Assembly (NCBI GenBank): GCA_034678415.1
Contig: JAXDBV010000221.1
Span: 1-12,327 of the forward strand
DNA: 12,327 nucleotides
Direction: 5' to 3'
DNA from: JAXDBV01 sp034678415
Lineage (GTDB): Bacteria; Bacteroidota; Bacteroidia; Bacteroidales; VadinHA17
Shown here in pieces: positions 1 to 6,278 of the stretch; position 1 is the stretch's first letter, and every line of letters starts with the position of its first letter. Both the position numbers and the translations under genes were made by a program. The notes beneath the pieces were generated by a model. It did not search any database. It was not told the DNA's origin and saw only the letters and a program-made list of their open reading frames with translations.

Positions 1-6
1 CAGGAC

Positions 7-486
7 TCAATCCTGTTCACCGGCTGGCTGCAGTTTTTGTTCGGCAATGAGGTTTCCTTCGGCAAATTCTGCTGTTTTGACCTGTCCGTCGCGGAACGAC
101 TTGAGCAAGAAGCGTGAGGAGAGGGCATTCACGGCTTTGATCCCTACACCGTTCAGGCCGACCGATTTCTTAAATACCTTGGAATCGTACTTCGCACCGG
201 TATTCATCTTCGAGACGACATCGATTACCTTGCCCAGCGGGATGCCCCTGCCATAGTCGCGGACCGACACGGTACCCTCCTCGATGGTGATGTCAATCTT
301 TTTACCGTAGCCCATCATATATTCATCCACGGCATTATCGAGCACTTCTTTCAGCAGCACATAGATGCCATCGTCGTGGGAAGAGCCATCGCCCAGCTTA
401 CCGATATACATGCCAGGGCGCTTACGGATATGTTCCCTCCAGTCGAGCGTTTTAATGGTATCCTCAGTATAAGCCGCCGTCACCAT
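7..486 (-). CDS. parE: DNA topoisomerase IV subunit B, N-terminal ATPase part, interrupted by TGA
   Basis: This is the GHKL ATPase domain of ParE, the ATP-driven subunit of topoisomerase IV that decatenates daughter chromosomes. Numbering from the ATG at 486-484, the Bergerat motifs are clear: EVLDNAVDE at 47-55, RDYGRGIP at 76-83 and SVGLNGVGIKAVNALS at 108-123. RPGMYIGKLGDG at 23-34 is typical of Bacteroidota type IIA topoisomerases. The frame is open upstream to 552, but MVTAAYTEDTIKTLDW matches the usual family N-terminus and a -7-like box lies 18 bases upstream of it, so I chose 486. The frame stops at codon 160 (TGA at 9-7), where relatives have a Gly followed by Thr or Val, whereas the full protein is about 600-650 aa. 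The next two codons, Val-Leu, still fit the family, so the gene probably continues past the left edge. Either this is a nonsense change (GGA to TGA) or a sequence error. Identification is firm; intactness is uncertain. Confidence 0.85.
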   Translation of the reverse strand: MVTAAYTEDTIKTLDWREHIRKRPGMYIGKLGDGSSHDDGIYVLLKEVLDNAVDEYMMGYGKKIDITIEEGTVSVRDYGRGIPLGKVIDVVSKMNTGAKYDSKVFKKSVGLNGVGIKAVNALSSRFLLKSFRDGQVKTAEFAEGNLIAEQKLQPAGEQD

Positions 487-504
487 GTCTTTTTGAAATT
501 TTTG

Positions 505-512
505 CAAAGATA
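505..512 (-). promoter_or_regulatory. Bacteroidota -7 box ahead of parE
   Basis: Read on the minus strand this is TATCTTTG, a full match to the TAnnTTTG -7 consensus of the Bacteroidota primary sigma factor. It ends 18 bases before the chosen parE ATG. I could not find a convincing TTG-type -33 box at the expected distance, so the call rests on the -7 box and its position. Confidence 0.5.
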
Positions 513-697
513 AACGAATTGGAAAATGAGGATCGCTCGAGTTTATCAACAAAACCGGTTATATTGTCAACGGCAGTACCCGGCCTGGTGATAAATTCAT
601 TTCAATGACAACGAGTTAAAGGAAGGGGATTAAAATAGTTTTCAACAGGGAGGCTTGTTAATAAATCAACATCAGTGATGGTTCGGCATGACAGGAG

Positions 698-732
698 AAT
701 TAATGAATTCTATGAGAGGGAATTCAATAATT
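698..732. repeat. A+T-rich inverted repeat (13-bp arms)
   Basis: The arms at 698-710 (AATTAATGAATTC) and 720-732 (GAATTCAATAATT) pair at 12 of 13 positions, with one mismatch (703/727) and a 9-base loop. It lies 38-72 bases past the stop of the methyltransferase-like gene and about 210 bases upstream of parE. There is no T-run after it on either strand, so it is not a classic intrinsic terminator. It could be a weak 3' hairpin or a protein-binding site. Confidence 0.55.
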
Positions 733-769
733 ACTGAAAGCCGGAGCAGTGTATCTAACGACTTGCCCG

Positions 770-1546
770 TCAGAACTGTACGGCCATCACTCTGAACCTT
801 GTTTCCGTGCCGGGGCGGTACGTGCCCGTATTATCGAACAGCCATGTCCATTCTTTCCGGTTTTTTGCGCCGGGCATCCGGTTCACCAATACGGTTCTCC
901 TGTATTCGGCAGCTTTCCCTGGCTCCGACACCCGTTCATAAAAGTCGGTGATCATGACAGACCTGCGGTTCATAAGAAATTCAAGGTGTTTCTGCTGCAC
1001 GGCGAGCCGGAACGCATTGATTTCCTCATTGTCATGAATACCCAGTTCCTGTATGTATTCAGACATGAGGGAATCAACCTGGCTCAACAGGTTGACCGAC
1101 ACCCAGACGTCAGCATCCACCTCTGGCCGGAAAAGAGGATAATCAAGAGCGGTAAGGGGCACCTTCACCCGTCCCCTTTTCGATTCCCTGCATAACCGGT
1201 ACACCTGGGCGACCATACCCCCGGTAATATCCGCGGTATATAATCTTACAGAGGGAAATCTTTTCACCAGGTGTTGTACCTGTACGGGATGGTGTATATC
1301 AAACAGGTATACCGTTTCACAGAGGTCTGCCAGCTCTGTCAGGGGAACATCCAGCAGCCATCCGCTACCCAGGATGGCTACAGAACGGTATTCGTCCCTC
1401 ATTACCGCCTGGAGGATATAATTTCTGCTGTTGACCAGATGCGTCTTCCACCTCTCCCCTTCGGTGATCCACCGGTTAATAAGTCCCTGCTGGTCGGACG
1501 GGAAACCCATCCTTCGCAGGATCTTTCCGGGAGGTAGCAGATGCAT
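770..1546 (-). CDS. Class I SAM-methyltransferase-like protein of unknown function
   Basis: A 258-aa protein that I do not recognise as a named family. Its first half resembles a Rossmann-fold S-adenosylmethionine methyltransferase. ILGSGWLLDVPL (58-69) fits the glycine-rich motif I, VYLFDIHHP (79-87) ends a strand with an acidic residue (Asp83) as in motif II, and YTADITGG (103-110) fits motif III. DVWVSVNLLSQVD (146-158) would be the motif IV strand, with Asn/Leu/Ser in place of a DPPY-type catalytic tetrad. There is no signal peptide or membrane segment, so it is likely cytoplasmic. The ATG at 1546 lies 11 bases after the plsC stop, so the two are probably co-transcribed and it may act on a lipid or envelope substrate, but that is inference only. 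It is the last gene of its unit before a 283-base gap. The CDS call is firm; the methyltransferase call is moderate. Confidence 0.8.
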   Translation of the reverse strand: MHLLPPGKILRRMGFPSDQQGLINRWITEGERWKTHLVNSRNYILQAVMRDEYRSVAILGSGWLLDVPLTELADLCETVYLFDIHHPVQVQHLVKRFPSVRLYTADITGGMVAQVYRLCRESKRGRVKVPLTALDYPLFRPEVDADVWVSVNLLSQVDSLMSEYIQELGIHDNEEINAFRLAVQQKHLEFLMNRRSVMITDFYERVSEPGKAAEYRRTVLVNRMPGAKNRKEWTWLFDNTGTYRPGTETRFRVMAVQF

Positions 1547-1557
1547 CCTATTGGATA

Positions 1558-2286
1558 TCAGTTGTTTTTTACAAATCCTGCAAGGTAGAGTGAACGGGTA
1601 ACATCCCTGAATTGTTCCACGCCGGAGAACCGCCCGGGTGATAGTTCGGGCATCACAGTAAGCCGGAAATGTTTCCTGCCTTCGAAGATGAATCCTCTGC
1701 GGATCAAATCACCTGGCATTTCGAGGTAGAGAGGAAGGACAGGGATGCCCGTTTTCATGGAAAGGGTAAAAGCCCCATCTTTGAACGTACCAATGTTCCT
1801 GTCACGCGAACGTGTGCCCTCGGGAAAGAGGAGTACTGAGCTTCCCTGGCGGAGATGTTTTTCACTCACGTCCATCATTTTTATGATACTGGTACGGCTG
1901 GACCGGTCGACGCTGATATACCTGTTCATCCGCATTACCCATCCCACGACAGGCAGCCGGTAGTTTTCAATCTTTGACACCCACTTGAAATGCCTGAAGA
2001 GGTAAAACACAGCCGCAATATCAACCAGAGACTGGTGGTTACAGATAATGATATACACCTGTTTTTTCCGGAAGTTGCTTCTCCCCGACACCGTAATGGT
2101 CCATCCGGGGAGCCTTAGGTAAAAGGCCCCCCACAGGCAGGTGATAAAGTGAAAAACCACCCTGCGGCGATCAAACGGGACAGTGAGTAACCAGACAACA
2201 GAAGCCGGGATGAAAAAAAGCACCAGGGTGATCACAATAATGATCCACAGCACCACTGACCTGACAATATGTAACGTCTCTCTCAT
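1558..2286 (-). CDS. plsC: 1-acyl-sn-glycerol-3-phosphate acyltransferase (PlsC family)
   Basis: Transfers an acyl chain to lysophosphatidic acid to make phosphatidic acid, the precursor of membrane phospholipids. The 242-aa length is normal for the family. The catalytic HX4D motif is NHQSLVD at 83-89 (His84, Asp89), the substrate-binding FPEGTRS is at 154-160, and KTGIPVLPLY (178-187) corresponds to the fourth acyltransferase block. A hydrophobic stretch at about 10-36 should anchor it to the inner membrane. It starts 110 bases after lplA, behind a hairpin-forming sequence and a -7-like box, so it may begin its own transcript, shared with the methyltransferase-like gene 11 bases downstream. 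Some members of this family act on other lysolipids or ornithine lipids, and sequence alone does not settle the substrate. Confidence 0.9.
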   Translation of the reverse strand: MRETLHIVRSVVLWIIIVITLVLFFIPASVVWLLTVPFDRRRVVFHFITCLWGAFYLRLPGWTITVSGRSNFRKKQVYIIICNHQSLVDIAAVFYLFRHFKWVSKIENYRLPVVGWVMRMNRYISVDRSSRTSIIKMMDVSEKHLRQGSSVLLFPEGTRSRDRNIGTFKDGAFTLSMKTGIPVLPLYLEMPGDLIRRGFIFEGRKHFRLTVMPELSPGRFSGVEQFRDVTRSLYLAGFVKNN

Positions 2287-2312
2287 TTCAATATGCTACT
2301 GGTCTGAAAGGA

Positions 2313-2320
2313 TAAAGGTA
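2313..2320 (-). promoter_or_regulatory. Candidate -7 box ahead of plsC
   Basis: On the minus strand it reads TACCTTTA, 7 of 8 positions of TAnnTTTG, and ends 26 bases before the plsC ATG. The same octamer occurs before lplA. No -33 box is evident. Confidence 0.35.
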
Positions 2321-2375
2321 TGAATTTAAACCATGCATACCCCTCCATTGCCTGTAATACAGTCCTGCCAAGGCA

Positions 2376-2390
2376 TCTGGCCCGGCCAGA
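2376..2390. repeat. Perfect 7-bp inverted repeat just after lplA stop
   Basis: TCTGGCC at 2376-2382 and GGCCAGA at 2384-2390 are exact reverse complements around one C. In RNA this gives a 6-bp G+C-rich stem with a 3-base loop, 6 bases past the lplA stop codon. A second small dyad (TGCC-AA-GGCA, 2366-2375) abuts it. There is no U-tract on the minus strand, so a terminator role is possible but not shown. Confidence 0.45.
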
Positions 2391-2396
2391 AAGAAT

Positions 2397-3377
2397 CTAA
2401 AACAGGTTATCTATGATATCTTCCACCTCATCATCCCGGTATCCTGCCCGTGAAAGGTATGGATGTATAATATTTCTTAGCTTTTCCTCCCGGTGTTGTT
2501 GTCCCTGAAGTGCTGCGGCGAGGTCGGTCAACAGAGGCCGATCCCGGAGAGAGGAAAGGATCATCTCATGAATTACTCCCCTGCTCACCGACATTTCCAC
2601 CCGTATCGTTTCGTCGCGGAGGAGAAATTCATTTTTCATCAGGTACGATGGTGAATACCCGTAAATCCATTCCCAGGTGCTGTATTTCGTTTCTGCCAGG
2701 TCTCTTATCCTTTCCAAATCTTCTGCAGTGAACTCATAGAGACAGGCCCCCTGATACAGGGACAGGAAAGTATTCAGGATATGGGTGGTAAATTCTTCCA
2801 TATTCATCGGGCCGGGGAGATGCCCGGAAATATTGATTACCTGGCTTCTTACCGATTTTACTGCCTTATCATTGTATTTTGAAGGATTGGTACGGAGGGC
2901 TTCCGCCATTGCCCGGAGATCGGATGAGAAAAGGAGTGTGCCGTGATGCATCACCCGGTTACGGTACACATGTTCCGCATTACCGGATATTTTCAGCCCG
3001 TGCATCAGGATTTCATTTCGTGATCCCAGGTTGGCCTGTAATCCTAATGTTTTCAAGGCGTACAATACAGGTTCGGTATATTTTCGAAAATCCACAAGCC
3101 GGCCTTCCTCCCCGTTCTGTATGATACAGAAATTGAGGTTGCCCTGGTCGTGGAACACCGTTCCGCCGCCCGTGAGACGTCTTGCCACACGGATACCAAG
3201 ATCCCTGACATATTTCCGGTTGATCTCCGCCAGGGTGTTCTGGTGCTTTCCAACAATTACAGAGGGGGCATTTCTGTACAGCATACAACAACCGGCGGAT
3301 GTGAAATGCCGGAAAAGATACTCCTCGGCCGCCAGGTTGAAGTAAGGATCTGTATGTTCATTCCTGATGCACAGCAT
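2397..3377 (-). CDS. lplA: Lipoate-protein ligase A
   Basis: Activates free lipoate (or octanoate) with ATP and attaches it to the lysine of lipoyl domains in 2-oxoacid dehydrogenases and GcvH. The 326-aa protein has the biotin/lipoate ligase fold. RRLTGGGTVFHDQGNLNF at 66-83 is the lipoyl-AMP binding loop, the essential lysine lies in HGLKISGN at 126-133 (Lys129), and HHGTLL is at 144-149. Residues after about 240 form the small C-terminal accessory domain of full-length LplA, so this is not the single-domain LipB or LipM form. The ATG at 3377 begins MLCIRNEHTDPYFNLAAEEY, the normal family start. It lies 53 bases after the PAP2 stop, with a -7-like box between, so it may be read through from upstream or start its own transcript. 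No lipA or lipoyl-dependent complex lies in the window. Confidence 0.92.
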   Translation of the reverse strand: MLCIRNEHTDPYFNLAAEEYLFRHFTSAGCCMLYRNAPSVIVGKHQNTLAEINRKYVRDLGIRVARRLTGGGTVFHDQGNLNFCIIQNGEEGRLVDFRKYTEPVLYALKTLGLQANLGSRNEILMHGLKISGNAEHVYRNRVMHHGTLLFSSDLRAMAEALRTNPSKYNDKAVKSVRSQVINISGHLPGPMNMEEFTTHILNTFLSLYQGACLYEFTAEDLERIRDLAETKYSTWEWIYGYSPSYLMKNEFLLRDETIRVEMSVSRGVIHEMILSSLRDRPLLTDLAAALQGQQHREEKLRNIIHPYLSRAGYRDDEVEDIIDNLF

Positions 3378-3396
3378 TGACGGAAATGATGAATAA

Positions 3397-3404
3397 TAAA
3401 GGTA
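3397..3404 (-). promoter_or_regulatory. Candidate -7 box ahead of lplA
   Basis: On the minus strand it reads TACCTTTA, one mismatch from TAnnTTTG, ending 19 bases before the lplA ATG in the 53-base gap after the PAP2 gene. No matching -33 element is visible. Confidence 0.35.
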
Positions 3405-3430
3405 ATGAAACAGGGTTTATGGCTGCGTTT

Positions 3431-4024
3431 TCAGTACTGTTTATTGAATGATCGGCTTCTTGAGAGCCAGTAATAGTCGATCACCCGGTATGCATACCAG
3501 GCCAGTGCACCTGCCAGGAATCCAAACATACCACCCGCGAGCACATCACCCGGAAAGTGGACACCGAGGTAAATACGGCTGTATGACACGAGCAATGCCC
3601 AGGCAAGGATAGCCCACAGGAAAATCCTGTTCCTTAGCAGGAGGATGGAAAGGACGGCCAGGCCAACGCTGTTGGAAGCATGGGAAGAGACAAATCCATA
3701 TCTACCCCCGCAATGATTCCTTACCAGGTGCACCAGGTTTTGTATATCAGGATCGTGACAGGGGCGCAGCCTGTGAAATACATTCTTGAACAGATGTACC
3801 GACAACTGGTCACTGATAAGAATCAGCAGCGGCACAATGAGCAGGAAGATAATGATTGATTTATGCCTGAATTTGCGGATGATCAGGAAAGCAATGAGGA
3901 GATAGAGGGGCAGCCAGGTAAGCCGGGCACTGACGAACCACATCACCTGGTCCCAGAAGGAAGAGTGCGCCCCGTTGATCAGGAGAAACAGCGATGTGTC
4001 CCATTGTTTCAGCGTCTCGATCAT
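3431..4024 (-). CDS. PAP2-family membrane phosphatase
   Basis: A 197-aa integral membrane phosphatase of the PAP2 / acid phosphatase superfamily, which removes phosphate from phosphatidic acid, phosphatidylglycerol phosphate, undecaprenyl diphosphate or lipid A. All three signature motifs are present: KX6RP as Lys80...Arg87-Pro88, the SGH-type motif as SSHAS at 113-117 (His115), and SRX5HX3D as Ser139-Arg140...His146...Asp150. Hydrophobic segments at about 36-50, 56-72, 119-131, 134-148 and 150-168 suggest five or so membrane spans around a periplasm-facing active site. Its ATG shares bases with the obg stop (ATGA overlap), so the two are probably translationally coupled. PgpB-like or BacA-independent undecaprenyl diphosphate phosphatase activity are both possible; the sequence does not distinguish them. 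Confidence 0.9.
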   Translation of the reverse strand: MIETLKQWDTSLFLLINGAHSSFWDQVMWFVSARLTWLPLYLLIAFLIIRKFRHKSIIIFLLIVPLLILISDQLSVHLFKNVFHRLRPCHDPDIQNLVHLVRNHCGGRYGFVSSHASNSVGLAVLSILLLRNRIFLWAILAWALLVSYSRIYLGVHFPGDVLAGGMFGFLAGALAWYAYRVIDYYWLSRSRSFNKQY

Positions 4025-5022
4025 GGTTCATCAGGATAATTCAGGGCATTCCACAGCATACCTTTCAGCCTTTGCAGTCCTTGTTTAGTAAATGAAGATA
4101 TGAAAATACCCGGAATGTCAGGCAGGTTTCTTTTTATTTCCCGGGTCAGTTCCTCATCCAGCATGTCTGATTTGGAGATCGCCAGTATTCGTTTCTTATC
4201 GAGCAATTCAGGATTATATTCCCCGAGTTCATTGATCAGCACATGGTATTCTTTATTGATATCATCGCTGTTAGCAGGGATGACAAAGAGGAGGATGGCA
4301 TTTCGTTCAACATGTCTCAGGAAACGTATTCCCAGTCCCCTTCCCTTGCTTGCTCCCTCGATAAGGCCGGGGATATCGGCCATGACAAATGATTTGTTTT
4401 CCTTATAATAGACAATTCCCAGCTGTGGGGTAAGGGTAGTGAAGGGATAATCGGCAATTTTTGGTTTGGCGGAAGAGAGCACGGAAAGGAGGGTTGACTT
4501 GCCTGCGTTTGGGAAGCCGACGAGGCCCACATCGGCCAGCAGTTTCAGCTCGAGGATGAACCATCCCTCCGTCCCGGGTTCACCGGGCTGGGCAAACCGC
4601 GGTGTTTGCCGTGTGGATGACTTGAAGTGTGTATTTCCCAGGCCTCCCCTGCCGCCACGGGCAAGGATTTTTGTTTCTTCATCCCTGGTGATCTCGAACA
4701 GTACTTCTTCTGTCTGGGCGTTTTTAACAACCGTGCCGAGGGGTACCTCCACGATCTCGTCTTTTCCGTCAGCGCCGGTACACATTGTTTTCGATCCACC
4801 CTCGCCATTGCCGGCCCTTATATGCCGCCTGTACTTCAGGTGGAGCAGGGTCCACAGGTGGCTGTTACCCTTCAGGATGATATGTCCTCCCCTGCCCCCG
4901 TCACCCCCGTCAGGTCCACCTTTCCTGGTGAAGCGGTCACGGTGCAGGTGAGCCGACCCGGCACCCCCGTTGCCCGACTTACAGTATACCTTGACAACAT
5001 CAATAAAACTGGTCTCGCTCAT
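4021..5022 (-). CDS. obg: Obg family GTPase
   Basis: Obg/CgtA is an essential ribosome-associated GTPase that monitors 50S assembly and binds ppGpp. The N-terminal glycine-rich Obg fold (1-158) includes GGPDGGDGGRGG at 35-46 and the basic/glycine segment around 65-76. The G domain follows: G1 GFPNAGKS 169-176, G2 TTL 195-197, G3 DIPG 216-219 and G5-like SSFT 309-312. G4 is SKSD at 283-286 instead of NKxD, which I recall as usual in Bacteroidota Obg proteins. At 333 aa it lacks the long C-terminal OCT or acidic tail of some other phyla, also normal here. It starts 29 bases after adk and overlaps the PAP2 gene by 4 bases, so it sits within an hpt-adk-obg-PAP2 operon. Start chosen at the ATG giving MSETSFIDVVKVYCKSGNGG, the family N-terminus. 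Confidence 0.96.
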   Translation of the reverse strand: MSETSFIDVVKVYCKSGNGGAGSAHLHRDRFTRKGGPDGGDGGRGGHIILKGNSHLWTLLHLKYRRHIRAGNGEGGSKTMCTGADGKDEIVEVPLGTVVKNAQTEEVLFEITRDEETKILARGGRGGLGNTHFKSSTRQTPRFAQPGEPGTEGWFILELKLLADVGLVGFPNAGKSTLLSVLSSAKPKIADYPFTTLTPQLGIVYYKENKSFVMADIPGLIEGASKGRGLGIRFLRHVERNAILLFVIPANSDDINKEYHVLINELGEYNPELLDKKRILAISKSDMLDEELTREIKRNLPDIPGIFISSFTKQGLQRLKGMLWNALNYPDEP

Positions 5023-5051
5023 GCATAGTAGGTTGCCAGTGTGGTATGATA

Positions 5052-5636
5052 TCAGATAATGAAGTTCTTTACCTTCTCAATCTTTTCAACAATTCTCCCG
5101 AATATCTCCTCGATGCTGCCCACGCCATCAACCGCGGTATATGTCCGCATTTTACGGTAAAAATCAATTACCGGGGCGGTTTGTTTGTTATACACCTCGA
5201 TGCGGTTTTTAATGACGGGCAGCTCATCATCGGCTCGTCCCGATGCCTGGCCACGTTTAACAAGCCGGTGGATCAGCTCTTCTTCAGGGACTTCAAGTGA
5301 GATCATAAGATCGATCCTTGTCTCACGCTCGGTAAGCATATTCCTGAGGAACCGGGCCTGTTCACGTGTCCGCGGAAAGCCATCAAAAATATATCCTTCC
5401 CCTGATGCTTCACCATCAATGCGTTGTGCAATCATCTCGATCACATCCCGGTCAGGTACCAGCTCACCCTTCGCCATGTAATCCTTTGCCTTCAATCCAA
5501 GCGGAGTGCCCCGCGCCATCTCGCTTCTCAGGATATCACCCGTGGAAAGATGAACCAGGCGGTATTTGTTAATGATCAGTTCCGATTGTGTTCCTTTGCC
5601 CGATCCCGGAGGACCGAATAAAACCAGATTCAGCAT
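5052..5636 (-). CDS. adk: Adenylate kinase
   Basis: Interconverts ATP + AMP and 2 ADP in the cytoplasm, setting the adenylate energy charge. The 194-aa protein has the P-loop GPPGSGKGT at 8-16, the AMP-binding STGD at 31-34 and DGFPRT at 85-90. The LID is the short type (RGQASGRADD, 128-137) with no zinc-binding cysteines, which agrees with the short length and with other Bacteroidota enzymes. The ATG at 5636 gives MLNLVLFGPPG, a normal start with no alternative upstream in the 10-base gap to hpt. Its place directly after hpt fits a nucleotide-metabolism operon. Confidence 0.96.
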   Translation of the reverse strand: MLNLVLFGPPGSGKGTQSELIINKYRLVHLSTGDILRSEMARGTPLGLKAKDYMAKGELVPDRDVIEMIAQRIDGEASGEGYIFDGFPRTREQARFLRNMLTERETRIDLMISLEVPEEELIHRLVKRGQASGRADDELPVIKNRIEVYNKQTAPVIDFYRKMRTYTAVDGVGSIEEIFGRIVEKIEKVKNFII

Positions 5637-5646
5637 AGTGTGTAAA

Positions 5647-6210
5647 TTAGTGTATTTCGTGATAGATATCTTTCAGGTTCCTGGCATACCCGTTATAGTC
5701 GAGGCCATAGCCGACAACAAAATCATTGGGAATTTCCATTCCCACATAGTCGGGCTTGCGGGCACCCTTGTATGCGTGTGGCTTAAGAAGGAGCGTGGCG
5801 ATACAGACAGTTTTGCAGCCCTGTGTGGCTACCATGCGTGCGACGCTGTCAACGGTAACACCGGTATCGATCACGTCTTCGATGATGATCACCACTTTCC
5901 CCCGCAGGTCTTCCGACAAGCCGATCAACCGGTTAGCCACACCGGTGGATGTTGTACCCTGGTATGAGGCCAGCTTGATGAAACTGATGCGATGATCAGG
6001 AATTGTGATCTGCCTGAGCAGATCGGCTGCAAACATAAATGATCCGTTCAGTATGGCGAGAAATATCACCGGCTGATCATTAAAATCCCTGTTGATAGAC
6101 CGGGCTATTTTTTTCACGGTTTTTTTTATTTGCTGTTCGGTGATGAACAGGCCGAATTTCCTGTCGTGCACGTGCACGGTTTTTTCCGCCATCAGAAGGG
6201 AATTTGCCAT
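5647..6210 (-). CDS. hpt: Hypoxanthine phosphoribosyltransferase
   Basis: Salvages hypoxanthine (and usually guanine) by joining the base to PRPP. The PRPP loop is IEDVIDTGVT at 110-119, LNGSFMFAADL at 54-64 is the flexible-loop PPi region, and KLASYQGT (79-86) precedes it as in other HPRTs. KPDYVG and VVGYGLDYN near the C-terminus match the purine-recognition part. The longest frame starts at 6210 (187 aa). An in-frame ATG at 6192 gives MAEKTVHVHDRKFGL, closer to the usual N-terminus, and leaves a more natural leader after the candidate promoter at 6217-6224, so the true start may be 6192. It is the first gene of the hpt-adk-obg-PAP2 unit and diverges from purE. Confidence 0.94.
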   Translation of the reverse strand: MANSLLMAEKTVHVHDRKFGLFITEQQIKKTVKKIARSINRDFNDQPVIFLAILNGSFMFAADLLRQITIPDHRISFIKLASYQGTTSTGVANRLIGLSEDLRGKVVIIIEDVIDTGVTVDSVARMVATQGCKTVCIATLLLKPHAYKGARKPDYVGMEIPNDFVVGYGLDYNGYARNLKDIYHEIH

Positions 6211-6216
6211 ACGCTG

Positions 6217-6251
6217 CGAAAATACAAATATTTGATGTAACTTTATTTTCG
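6217..6251. promoter_or_regulatory. Divergent hpt/purE promoter region with nested dyads
   Basis: The spacer between hpt and purE is A+T-rich and symmetric. CGAAAATA at 6217-6224 mirrors TATTTTCG at 6244-6251, each resembling the TAnnTTTG -7 box of the gene it points to (one mismatch). Between them lies a perfect 10-bp palindrome CAAATATTTG at 6225-6234. TAACTTTA at 6238-6245 is another possible -7 box for purE. No clear -33 boxes are seen. Overlapping divergent promoters, possibly with an operator, are the simplest reading. Confidence 0.45.
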
Positions 6252-6278
6252 CGTTTATAATAATTGATGATACATTCT

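Larger units (their letters stand above)
487..769. other. Intergenic gap between methyltransferase-like gene and parE
   Basis: This stretch is free of convincing coding sequence. It holds the parE -7 box near its left end, an 8-bp palindrome AACCGGTT at 553-560, and the inverted repeat at 698-732. Its base composition is more A+T-rich than the flanking genes. No RNA gene was recognised. Confidence 0.5.

Noticed and set aside
1..30. TGA read as glycine, as in alternative code 25 lineages
   Set aside because: Obg, Adk, PAP2, PlsC, PurE, the two envelope proteins and RecJ all end at TGA at the expected family length, so TGA is a normal stop here.
749..1195. Plus-strand open frame of 148 codons
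   Set aside because: It lies antisense to the methyltransferase-like gene, has no recognisable motif, and breaks the consistent minus-strand layout.
3013..3380. Several overlapping open frames on both strands inside lplA
   Set aside because: They overlap the well-conserved N-terminal half of lplA (the 66-83 and 126-133 motifs), are low in complexity of signal, and resemble no family; they are frame shadows.
4466..5028. Long plus-strand open frames opposite obg
   Set aside because: They arise from the glycine-rich, G+C-rich Obg N-terminal coding sequence read antisense (Pro/Ser-rich translations) and have no family features.
6264..6278. TTG start for purE at 6264
   Set aside because: An ATG follows at once, and the ATG at 6279 gives the N-terminus seen in the family, so the TTG frame extension is unlikely to be translated from.
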